Of a DNA stretch of 12,393 bases, positions 6,045 through 12,393 are shown one piece after another (the stretch's first letter is position 1; every line of letters starts with the position of its first letter). Source of the stretch: DATBAK01 sp036787815 (GTDB taxonomy: Bacteria > Actinomycetota > Acidimicrobiia > IMCC26256 > PALSA-610). A program made the position numbers and the translations under genes. The notes below the pieces were generated by a model. It saw only the letters and a list, made by a program, of their open reading frames with translations, had not been told where the DNA came from and did no database searches. The DNA lies in the NCBI GenBank assembly GCA_036787815.1, contig DAIQOP010000110.1, positions 1 through 12,393 of the forward strand, in the 5' to 3' direction.

Positions 6045-6073
6045 TTGACAGGCCGACATCGCTTCCTTAGGTT
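6045..6073 (+). promoter_or_regulatory. Housekeeping-sigma-type promoter of the ABC transporter operon
   Basis: TTGACA (6045-6050, a perfect -35) is followed by a 17-nt spacer and TAGGTT (6068-6073), which keeps the key TA...T of the -10. Transcription would begin near 6080, giving a leader of about 70 nt before the GTG at 6152. An alternative -10, TACACT (6081-6086), is closer to consensus but has no -35 at proper distance. Confidence 0.6.
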
Positions 6074-6090
6074 GCGCCGATACACTCAGA

Positions 6091-6106
6091 TGTGACTCCC
6101 GTCACA
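6091..6106. promoter_or_regulatory. CRP/GlxR-type operator in the leader of the transporter operon
   Basis: TGTGACTCCCGTCACA is a perfect match to TGTGA-N6-TCACA, the consensus of CRP and its actinobacterial relatives (GlxR, Rv3676-type), with 6-bp symmetric arms. It lies about 10-25 nt downstream of the predicted transcription start. Binding there would be expected to repress, unless another promoter is used. The regulator is inferred from the motif only. Confidence 0.55.
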
Positions 6107-6151
6107 CCCGGCACACCGGTCAGTGGCGGCACTCGACAAGCAGGGGGGAAC

Positions 6152-7849
6152 GTGGCCACAACGCTTCGCGCGCGCCACCGCTCGACCATCGCGGCGGCGG
6201 TGCTCGCCTTCGCACTGGTCGGTTCGGCGTGCTCCAGCAGCGGCAGCAGCGGTAAGAGCGGCAGCGGCAACAACCCGTCGACGACGCCGACCACCGCCGG
6301 CACGGCCCAGAGTGGCGGTTCGGTCACGTGGGCGCTCCCCGCCGAGACCAGTGGTGGCTGGTGCCTCCAAGAGGGCCAGCTCGCGATCTCGGGCATCCAG
6401 GTCGCACGGGCGATCTACGACACCCTCACCGTCCCCGACGCGACCGAGCAGTACAAGGGCATGCTCGCCCAATCGGTCACCGGGAACGCGGCCCATACCG
6501 TCTGGACGATCAAGCTGCGCCCGGGCATCAAGTTCAGCGACGGCAGCGCGCTCGACGCGACCGTCGTGAAGAACAACCTCGACGCCTACCGGGGCTCGTA
6601 CCCGGCGCGGCATCCGCAGCTCTTCATCTTCATCTTCAAGGCGTACATCCACGACGTGAAGGTCGTCGACCCGCTGACGGTCGAGGTCGACACGGTCCCG
6701 TGGGTGGCGTTCCCCGCCTATCTCTACGGTTCGGGCCGCTTCGGGATCATGGGGCAGGCCCAGCTCGACGACCCCGCGACCTGCTCCAGCAAGTTGATCG
6801 GCACCGGTCCGTTCATGGAGAAGAGCTGGAAGCGCAACGACCAGTTCGTCGCCGTGCGCAACCCGAACTACTGGCGCAAGGACAAGAACGGCGTGCAGCT
6901 GCCGTACCTCGACCAGATCACCTTCAAGCCGATCGTCGAGAGTGCCCAGACGCTGAACGGCATCCAGTCCGGCAACGTCGACCTCGCCCTCGACGACAAC
7001 GCGACGAACATCGTCGCCTACCGCCAGCTGGAGAAGGACGGCAAGATCAATCTGACGGAGTCGCTGAAGTACCCCGAGCTCGCGTACACGATGTTCAACG
7101 TGACGAAGCTGCCGTTCAGCAACCTGAACGCTCGCCTGGCGTTCGCGTACGCCGTCGACCGCGACCAGGAGAACAAGCTCCGGAACAAGGACGTCAGCCC
7201 GCTCGCGAGCGGCCCGTTCGGTCCCGGCGTCATGGGCTACCTCGCCGACCCCGGCCTGCCGAAGTACGACGTCGCCAAGGCCAAGCAGTACGTCGCCAAG
7301 TACACGCAGGAGACCGGCAAGCCTCTCGAGTTCACCTACGTGAGCGCCGGTACCGACCCCGACCTCCTGAAGACGGTTGCGTTGATCAAGACCTACGTGG
7401 AGAAGGCCGGTCTGAAGATGACCGTCAAGGCGGTCGACGAGTCGCAGGGCATCAACCAGGCGCTCGGCAAGCAGTTCGACGCCATCGGGTGGCGCAACCA
7501 CCCCGGTTTCGACCCCGACACCGAGTTCGTGTGGTGGCACTGCAACAACAAGGTTGTGCCGTGCGACAACCTGGTCAACTTCGGCGGCTTCAACGACCCA
7601 GTGATCAACAAGGCGCTCGAGGACGGCCGCGCCGAGAGCGATCCCGCCAAGCGCAAGGCCGACTACGAGACCGTCAACCGGCAGTTCGCCAAGATGGTCT
7701 ACGACGGATGGGGCTGGGAGGCCGACTGGGCCATCCCCGCTTCGTTGAAGGTCCACGGAATCGGCAACCTGCCGCTGCCGGACGGAAGCGCTCCGTTCCC
7801 CGGGTTCACGAGTGGTATCGACCCGGCCGGCGTCTGGGTCACGAAGTGA
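6152..7849 (+). CDS. ABC transporter substrate-binding lipoprotein (SBP family 5, DppA/OppA-like), 565 aa
   Basis: This is the membrane-anchored extracellular receptor of a peptide/nickel-type importer. A positively charged start (VATTLRARHR) and hydrophobic segment (11-24) lead to the lipobox GSAC with the lipid-bearing C27. A Ser/Gly/Thr-rich linker (28-56) follows. The SBP_bac_5 fold includes VWTIKLRPGIKFSDGSALD (117-135), LIGTGPF (215-221), NPNYWRKDKNGVQLPYLD (237-254) and FNVTKLPFSNLNARLAFAYA (315-334). Length is typical for the family. Peptides are the default ligand guess; sugars, opines, nickel complexes or other solutes are possible. The remaining cysteines C71, C211, C464 and C471 could pair as disulfides. 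GTG 6152 is chosen over an in-frame ATG at 6092 because AGGGGGGAA lies just upstream and the signal peptide then starts properly; the ATG also falls within the operator. First gene of the operon. Confidence 0.94.
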   Translation: MATTLRARHRSTIAAAVLAFALVGSACSSSGSSGKSGSGNNPSTTPTTAGTAQSGGSVTWALPAETSGGWCLQEGQLAISGIQVARAIYDTLTVPDATEQYKGMLAQSVTGNAAHTVWTIKLRPGIKFSDGSALDATVVKNNLDAYRGSYPARHPQLFIFIFKAYIHDVKVVDPLTVEVDTVPWVAFPAYLYGSGRFGIMGQAQLDDPATCSSKLIGTGPFMEKSWKRNDQFVAVRNPNYWRKDKNGVQLPYLDQITFKPIVESAQTLNGIQSGNVDLALDDNATNIVAYRQLEKDGKINLTESLKYPELAYTMFNVTKLPFSNLNARLAFAYAVDRDQENKLRNKDVSPLASGPFGPGVMGYLADPGLPKYDVAKAKQYVAKYTQETGKPLEFTYVSAGTDPDLLKTVALIKTYVEKAGLKMTVKAVDESQGINQALGKQFDAIGWRNHPGFDPDTEFVWWHCNNKVVPCDNLVNFGGFNDPVINKALEDGRAESDPAKRKADYETVNRQFAKMVYDGWGWEADWAIPASLKVHGIGNLPLPDGSAPFPGFTSGIDPAGVWVTK

Positions 7850-7910
7850 CGGAGGGCCATTCGGTAAGGGGATTCGGCCGGTAGATCAGTAGAGACGGGG
7901 AGAACGGCAC

Positions 7911-8867
7911 GTGAGTTTCTGGCTCCGGCGGCTCGCTCGCCTGGTCGTGGTGCTCGTGTGCGTGTCGTTCTTCTCGTACGTGCTGCTCGACCTGCTCCCC
8001 GGCGACCCGGTCACGACCATCGCGGCGTTCGCGCCGGCGAGTGTCCGGGAACAGCTCAAGCACGACACGAAGCTCGACGAGCCGATCCCGGCGCAGTACT
8101 GGAACTGGCTGAGCAAGTTCTCGCGCGGCGACCTCGGCAACTACTACCGCTCCTCGGGCGTCGACAAGGTGTCGACCGACGTCGGGAGCGCGTTGCCGGT
8201 CTCACTGCAGCTCATGCTCTACTCGATGATCCTGACGGTGCTGCTCGCGATCCCGCTGGGCGTGTTCAGCTCCTACTGGGCGGGCACGTGGTTCGATCGA
8301 TTAGTGAACGCGACCGCGTTCGGCGCGATCGCGATCCCCGACTTCGCACTGGGTCTCGTGCTCGCATACGTCGTCGGCGTGAAGTTACGGTGGCTCCCGA
8401 CGAGCGGGTATGTGCATCCGTCCAACGGGCTGCTGAAGCACGTCAAGAGCATGGTGCTCCCCGCCACGAGCCTCGCGGTCGGGCAGATCGCGGGCTACAT
8501 GCGGCTCCTGCGCAGCGACATGATCGCGACGTTGCAGGAAGACTTCATCACGATGGCGAAGGCGAAGGGCATGCCGTCGCGCCGCATCCTCTGGCGTCAC
8601 GCGTTGCGCCCCTCGAGCCTCACGCTGCTGACGGTGGCGGGCCTCAACGTCGGCGCGCTCATCGGCGGTGCCGTCGTGATCGAGGTCGTGTTCCAGATAC
8701 CGGGGATGGGGCTGCTGCTGGCCACCAACATCCGTGCGCAGCAGTTCATCGCGGTGCAGAGCATCGTGGCGATCCTCGCGATCGGCTACGTCGTGGTGAA
8801 CACCCTGATCGACCTCCTCTACGTGAAGCTCGACCCGCGGGTACGCAGTGTTCGTACGGCCGGGTAG
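7911..8867 (+). CDS. ABC transporter permease, DppB/OppB-like, 318 aa
   Basis: First membrane subunit of the importer. It starts with one transmembrane helix (about 9-28, LARLVVVLVCVSFFSYVLLD) running into the family signature LLPGDPV (28-34). An extracytoplasmic stretch with FSRGDLGNYY (70-79) follows. Further helices are at roughly 98-120, 132-158, 182-200, 236-262 and 283-305. The EAA loop that docks with the ATPases is EDFITMAKAKGMPSRRILW (210-228) and continues RHALRPS, well conserved. GTG 7911 has GGGGAG (7897-7902) 8 nt upstream. It follows the binding protein after 61 nt and precedes the second permease by 54 nt. Confidence 0.94.
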   Translation: MSFWLRRLARLVVVLVCVSFFSYVLLDLLPGDPVTTIAAFAPASVREQLKHDTKLDEPIPAQYWNWLSKFSRGDLGNYYRSSGVDKVSTDVGSALPVSLQLMLYSMILTVLLAIPLGVFSSYWAGTWFDRLVNATAFGAIAIPDFALGLVLAYVVGVKLRWLPTSGYVHPSNGLLKHVKSMVLPATSLAVGQIAGYMRLLRSDMIATLQEDFITMAKAKGMPSRRILWRHALRPSSLTLLTVAGLNVGALIGGAVVIEVVFQIPGMGLLLATNIRAQQFIAVQSIVAILAIGYVVVNTLIDLLYVKLDPRVRSVRTAG

Positions 8868-8921
8868 CAGCGTGACGGGTCACGCGTCCGTCATGGGCCC
8901 ACGACCGCGGGCGGTGATCTC

Positions 8922-9860
8922 GTGACGCTCGAAGGCGGCGTCGCGCTGAGCGCCACCTTCCCGGATCCGTCGGGCGCTGCCGCGCCGGCCGGGCTCGAGG
9001 TCTCGCCGCGCAAGAAGTTGGGCTTCGGGGGGTGGTTCGCGCTCGTGTGGCTGGCGCTCGTCATCCTGTGCGCCGTGCTCGGCTCCATCCTCCCGGGCGT
9101 CTCGAGCTTCAACACGACCTTCCTCGACGCCGCGAGCTCCAAGCCGCTCACCCACGGGCACATCCTCGGTGTCGACGACAACGGCCACGACACCTTGTCG
9201 ATGCTCGTGGTCGGCGCCCGCGCGTCGCTCGAGGTCGCGTTCGGCGCGGTCGCCGCCGGGATCCTGCTCGGGGGCAGCCTCGGTCTGATCGCCGGTTACT
9301 ACAAGGGCGTCGTCGATCTCCTGATCAGCACCGTCTTCGACGTGATGCTCGCGGTACCGGCGCTGATCCTGGCCCTCGCGCTCGTGTCGTTCCTGCGGGG
9401 CGACCCGCAGAAGACCCACTGGCCGGCCGAGGTCGTGCTCATCATCGCATTGGGCATCGTGTCGACACCCGTGCTCGGCCGCATCACGCGCGCGAGCGCG
9501 CTCACGTGGTCGCAGCGCGAGTTCGTCATGGCCGCGCGTGCGCAGGGAGCGAAGAACTTCCGGATCATGTGGCGCGAGGTGCTCCCCAACGTGCTCCCCG
9601 CGCTGTTCTCGATCGCGCTGCTCTCGGTGGGCATCGTGATCGTGGCCGAGGGCGGTCTGAGCCTGCTCGGCGTCGGCATCCCGTTCGACCAGAAGCCGTC
9701 GTGGGGCAACATGATCGCCCTGTTCGGTCAGTCGAACCTGCGCGACGCGCCGTATCTCGTGTTCGCCCCGATCATCTGTCTGTTCCTCACCGTGCTGTCG
9801 CTCAACTTGCTCGGCGACGTCGTGCGGGCGCGCTTCGACGTGCGGGAGTCGTCGGTATGA
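8922..9860 (+). CDS. ABC transporter permease, DppC/OppC-like, 312 aa
   Basis: Second membrane subunit, pairing with the DppB-like protein. A ~35-residue cytosolic N-terminus leads into helix 1 (about 37-60). The periplasmic family motif is HILGVDDNGHDTLSMLVVGA (80-99); most relatives have GRD where this has GHD. Helices follow at about 105-127, 137-157, 168-188, 225-250 and 280-300. The EAA loop is REFVMAARAQGAKNFRIMW (199-217) and continues REVLPN. WGNMIA (261-266) is typical of the family. GTG 8922 is the first usable start in this frame; upstream GTGs at 8872 and 8914 lie in a frame that stops at once. The RBS is weak. Its TGA overlaps the ATG of the next gene (ATGA, 9857-9860). Confidence 0.93.
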   Translation: MTLEGGVALSATFPDPSGAAAPAGLEVSPRKKLGFGGWFALVWLALVILCAVLGSILPGVSSFNTTFLDAASSKPLTHGHILGVDDNGHDTLSMLVVGARASLEVAFGAVAAGILLGGSLGLIAGYYKGVVDLLISTVFDVMLAVPALILALALVSFLRGDPQKTHWPAEVVLIIALGIVSTPVLGRITRASALTWSQREFVMAARAQGAKNFRIMWREVLPNVLPALFSIALLSVGIVIVAEGGLSLLGVGIPFDQKPSWGNMIALFGQSNLRDAPYLVFAPIICLFLTVLSLNLLGDVVRARFDVRESSV

Positions 9861-10969
9861 GCCCTCGCCGCAAGGGTGAGCGGTTCAGCGACGCGCCGCT
9901 CGAGGGTCCGCTGCTCGAGGTGCACGACGTCATCACGCACTTCAAGACGGCTCGCGGTCTCGTCCGCGCCGTCGACGGTGTGTCCTTCTCGTTGGAGCGG
10001 GGCAAGACGCTCGGGATCGTCGGCGAGTCGGGCAGCGGCAAGTCGGTGCTCTCGAAGTCGATCATGGGCCTGCTGCCCAAGCGCAATGTGGTGCGGGGCG
10101 GGAGCATCAAGTTCGAGGGTCGCGAGATCGGCAGCGCCACCCAGAAGGAGATGCAGCACTACTGGGGCACCGAGATGTCGATGGTGTTCCAGGATCCGAT
10201 GACCGCGCTGAACCCGGTGATGCGGGTGGGCAAGCAGATCACCGAGTCGCTGCGCTACCACCTCGACGTGTCGCGCCAGTACGCCCAGGACACGGCGCTC
10301 ACACTGCTCGAATCGGTCGGCATCCCCGAGCCGCAGCGCCGGTTGCGGGAGTACTCGTTCCAGCTCTCCGGGGGAATGCGCCAGCGGGTGATGCTCGCCA
10401 TCGCCCTCGCCTGCGGCCCGAAGATGCTCTTCGCCGACGAGCCGACCACCGCCCTCGACGTCACGGTGCAGGCGCAGATCCTCGACCTCCTCCAGGCTCA
10501 GCAGCGCGACCGGTTCATGGCGATGATCCTCGTCACGCACGACCTCGGAGTCGTCGCGGGGAGGGCCGACGACATCGCGGTGATGTACGCGGGACGCATC
10601 GTCGAGAAGGCGCCGGCGCGCGCGCTCTTCACGCAGATGCGCCACCCGTACACCGAAGCGTTGATGAAGTCGATCCCGAAGCTCGCGCTGCCGAGCCATA
10701 CCCGGCTCGAATCGATCGCGGGACGGCCGCCCGACCTCGTGAACCCGCCGCGCGGCTGCAGCTTCGCACCGCGCTGCCCGTACGCGCAGCAGCGGTGTCG
10801 CGACGAGGAGCCCAAGCTCGAGCCCGTGGGCACGGAGGGGCACGAGTTCGCGTGCTTCTATCCTGTCGGTACCCCGGAGGGTGCCGACGCGTTGGCCACG
10901 AACCAGGCGGCCACGAACCAGGCGCCCACGAACCATGCGGCAGGCGCACCGACGAGTGGAACGATCTGA
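9857..10969 (+). CDS. ABC transporter ATP-binding protein, DppD/OppD-like, 370 aa
   Basis: First ATPase of the importer, on the cytosolic face. The Walker A is GESGSGKS (56-63), the Q-loop MVFQDPMTALNP (109-120), the signature LSGGMRQR (170-177), the Walker B LFADEPTTALD (191-201) and the switch histidine H228 (LVTHDLG). The C-terminal oligopeptide-transporter domain carries HPYTEALM (263-270) and a cysteine set C301, C307, C314 and C333 (GCSFAPRCPYAQQRC); the mycobacterial DppD is reported to hold an iron-sulfur cluster in this region. The tail has a three-fold ATNQA-like repeat. ATG 9857 overlaps the permease stop by 4 nt and has GGGAG 8 nt upstream. The open frame continues upstream to 9032, but that part is only a shadow of the permease. 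The stop overlaps the next ATG by 1 nt. Confidence 0.95.
   Translation: MSPRRKGERFSDAPLEGPLLEVHDVITHFKTARGLVRAVDGVSFSLERGKTLGIVGESGSGKSVLSKSIMGLLPKRNVVRGGSIKFEGREIGSATQKEMQHYWGTEMSMVFQDPMTALNPVMRVGKQITESLRYHLDVSRQYAQDTALTLLESVGIPEPQRRLREYSFQLSGGMRQRVMLAIALACGPKMLFADEPTTALDVTVQAQILDLLQAQQRDRFMAMILVTHDLGVVAGRADDIAVMYAGRIVEKAPARALFTQMRHPYTEALMKSIPKLALPSHTRLESIAGRPPDLVNPPRGCSFAPRCPYAQQRCRDEEPKLEPVGTEGHEFACFYPVGTPEGADALATNQAATNQAPTNHAAGAPTSGTI
10895..10939 (+). repeat. 15-bp tandem repeat, three copies, in the tail of the DppD-like gene
   Basis: GCCACGAACCAGGCG occurs at 10895-10909 and 10910-10924 exactly. A third copy at 10925-10939 differs at two bases. The unit is in frame and encodes ATNQA, ATNQA, PTNHA. 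It lies after the conserved domain, so copy number can probably vary without loss of function. Confidence 0.85.
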
Positions 10970-12021
10970 TGGCCGGAAGCGGTACCGCACATCTTCGAGC
11001 GCCCGGCGACGCGCTGCTGCGCGCCGAGCACCTGGTCGTCGAGTTCCCCATCGGTCGGACCGGCTTGAAGGTCAACGCCGTCTCCGACGTGAGCATCGAC
11101 ATCCGGGAGGGCGAGACGCTCGGTCTGGTGGGGGAGTCGGGGTGCGGCAAGTCGACCACCGGCAAGGCGATCATGCAGTTGCCGCCGCCCACGTCGGGCT
11201 CGGTGGTGTTCGACGGCAGCGACCTCGTCAAGCTCCACGGTGAGGAGTTGCGGCGCGTCCGCACGCGGATCCAGATGATCTTCCAGGACCCGATCTCCTC
11301 GCTCAACCCGCGGCGCAAGGTCGAGGACATCATCGCCGAGGGCATGCGCATCTGGAAGATCGGTGACGAGAAGTCGCAGCAGGCGAAGGTCGACGAGGTG
11401 CTCGACGCCTGCGGCCTCGACCCCGCGGTCGCGCGCGGCCGCCGCCCGCACCAGTTCTCGGGTGGTCAGTGCCAGCGCATCTCGATCGCGCGAGCGCTCG
11501 TGACCGAACCCAAGCTGATCATCTGCGACGAGCCGGTCTCGGCGCTCGACGTGTCGGTGCAGGCGCAGATCCTGAACCTGCTCGAGGACATGAAGGCCCG
11601 CTACGGCCTCACCCTCGTGTTCATCGCCCACGACCTCGCGGTCGTCAAGAACGTGAGCGACCGCGTGGTGGTCATGTACCTCGGCAAGGTGTGCGAGGTC
11701 GGCCCGCCCGATCAGATCTACGAGCGGCCGGCGCACCCGTACACCTCGGCCCTGCTCGCGGCGATCCCGGTGGCCGATCCGTCGATCAAGCCGTCGGATC
11801 GACCGGCCCTCGGCGGCGAGATCCCGTCGCCGGTGGCGCCGCCGAGCGGATGCCGGTTCCGGACCCGCTGCCCGCGAGCACAAGACGTGTGTGCGCAGCA
11901 GGAACCGGAGATCCAGGAGATCGCGGCCGGTCAGTACGTCGCGTGCCACTTCCCGCTCGCTCCGGGCGAGACGCTGCCGATCGGCCCTCGCGCGAGCAGC
12001 GTCTCGGCGTCGTCCGACTGA
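10969..12021 (+). CDS. ABC transporter ATP-binding protein, DppF/OppF-like, 350 aa
   Basis: Second ATPase, expected to form a heterodimer with the DppD-like subunit. The Walker A is GESGCGKST (55-63), the Q-loop IFQDPISSLNPR (104-115) with Q106, the signature FSGGQCQR (163-170), the Walker B LIICDEPVSALD (183-194) and the switch histidine H221 (FIAHDLA). The signature has Cys where many relatives have Arg (SGGQRQR). The C-terminal oligopeptide domain has HPYTSALL (256-263) and cysteines C295, C301, C308 and C326, mirroring the partner. ATG 10969 shares its A with the upstream TGA, so translation is probably coupled; a separate RBS is weak. A longer upstream frame from 10795 is a shadow of the partner gene. 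Confidence 0.95.
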   Translation: MAGSGTAHLRAPGDALLRAEHLVVEFPIGRTGLKVNAVSDVSIDIREGETLGLVGESGCGKSTTGKAIMQLPPPTSGSVVFDGSDLVKLHGEELRRVRTRIQMIFQDPISSLNPRRKVEDIIAEGMRIWKIGDEKSQQAKVDEVLDACGLDPAVARGRRPHQFSGGQCQRISIARALVTEPKLIICDEPVSALDVSVQAQILNLLEDMKARYGLTLVFIAHDLAVVKNVSDRVVVMYLGKVCEVGPPDQIYERPAHPYTSALLAAIPVADPSIKPSDRPALGGEIPSPVAPPSGCRFRTRCPRAQDVCAQQEPEIQEIAAGQYVACHFPLAPGETLPIGPRASSVSASSD

Positions 12022-12029
12022 TCGCACGC

Positions 12030-12393
12030 GTGCGCCTCGGCGCCCGCCTCGGGCGGCTCGCGGCCGGGTTGCTCGCAGCGGCGATCGTCGTGTTCGCGCT
12101 GCCGGCGAGACTGCCCGGCGGTACCGAAGAGGGGTTGCTCGGCACGCGCGCGGGCGACCCGATCGCGCGCCTCGAGCTCCGCCGAGATCTCCATCTCGAG
12201 CGCGCGCTCCCGAGCCGGTTCCTGGGTTTCGTGACCGACGCGCTGCACGGCGATCTCGGGCACTCGCCCGTCAGCGGCGTCGACGTGGGCACCGTCGTCG
12301 GCGAACGGCTCGTGGAGAGCGCGGCCCTGAGCGCGGCCGCGGTCGGCCTCGCGCTCCTGATTGCCGCCGGCCGGCGGGGCGCGAGCCGCAGAC
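12030..12393 (+). CDS. Start of a further DppB-like ABC permease, cut by the window end
   Basis: A frame open to the edge (121 codons) begins at GTG 12030, 8 nt after the DppF-like stop. The translation begins VRLGARLGRLAAGLLAAAIV, a basic start plus one hydrophobic helix (about 9-25). It then has AGDPIARLELRRDLHL (43-58), where DppB-type permeases have PGDP followed by a helix. Next come RFLGFVTDALHGDLGHSPVS (64-83), matching the GDLG.S motif, and ERLVESAALSAAAVGLALLI (93-112), like the start of helix 2. The protein is shorter in the first loop than usual. There is no clear RBS, and the start lies inside a 12-bp palindrome (12023-12034), so the exact start is uncertain. It could be the first permease of a second importer or a duplicated subunit. 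Family call is fairly confident despite truncation. Confidence 0.65.
   Translation, partial: MRLGARLGRLAAGLLAAAIVVFALPARLPGGTEEGLLGTRAGDPIARLELRRDLHLERALPSRFLGFVTDALHGDLGHSPVSGVDVGTVVGERLVESAALSAAAVGLALLIAAGRRGASRR

Noticed and set aside
6086..7756. 556-codon open frame on the minus strand
   Set aside because: It is the antisense shadow of the substrate-binding lipoprotein gene. It is rich in Arg, Val, Asp and Leu with no recognisable domain, as expected opposite a GC-rich gene.
9728..10990. 420-codon open frame on the minus strand
   Set aside because: Antisense to the DppC/DppD-like genes, whose translations are clear family members. The antisense product is Arg/His-rich and resembles nothing.
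10858..12027. 389-codon open frame on the minus strand
   Set aside because: Antisense to the DppF-like ATPase; same composition artefact.
1..12393. CRISPR array, tRNA or rRNA genes
   Set aside because: No regularly spaced direct repeats and no tRNA-like cloverleaf or rRNA core sequence was noticed by eye. The only tandem repeat is the 15-bp coding one at 10895-10939.

Overview
The window is very GC-rich, with GTG starts, strong G/C at third codon positions and long spurious antisense frames. That base composition, the SCP2/TLP1-type thiolase-like protein, the AbiEi-DUF559 fusion and the serine/glycine-rich lipoprotein leader point to an actinomycete, possibly an uncultured Acidimicrobiia-like lineage. 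The phylum is a reasonable inference; the class is a guess.

Layout. (1) Positions 1-435 (+) carry the C-terminal part of an O-methyltransferase whose N-terminal SAM-binding part cannot be recognised. (2) Positions 438-2071 (-) carry a translationally coupled pair: a D-2-hydroxyacid dehydrogenase followed by a class II aldolase, probably for sugar-acid or sugar-phosphate catabolism. (3) Positions 2207-3142 (-) carry an orphan AbiEi-like/DUF559 endonuclease-fold protein. It is bracketed by two palindromes whose outer arms form a perfect 22-bp inverted repeat (2145-2166 and 3272-3293). (4) Positions 3331-5905 (+) carry a crotonase-superfamily protein and a TLP1-type thiolase-like protein, an acyl-CoA metabolism pair. 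(5) Positions 6152-12021 (+) carry a complete peptide/nickel-type (Dpp/Opp) ABC importer: lipoprotein binding protein, two permeases and two ATPases. A good -35/-10 promoter lies ahead of it, with a CRP/GlxR-type operator (TGTGA-N6-TCACA) in the leader. (6) From 12030 to the window end an open frame reads as the start of a further DppB-like permease.

How the genes fit. The importer genes are tightly packed (61-nt and 54-nt gaps, then 4-nt and 1-nt overlaps) and probably form one transcript encoding a lipid-anchored receptor, a heterodimeric channel and a heterodimeric ATPase. The CRP-like site suggests control by carbon or energy status. The crotonase and thiolase-like proteins probably act on the same acyl-CoA pathway, but the substrate cannot be read from sequence.

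The least ordinary feature is a family of three intergenic palindromes (2145-2194, 3243-3293, 5973-6019). They share the ends AACTGATCGA...TCGATCAGTT and keep their stems by paired changes. Two of them bracket the endonuclease-like gene. No gap between genes exceeds 300 bases; the largest, 5906-6151, holds the third palindrome, the promoter and the operator. No tRNA, rRNA or CRISPR array was seen.
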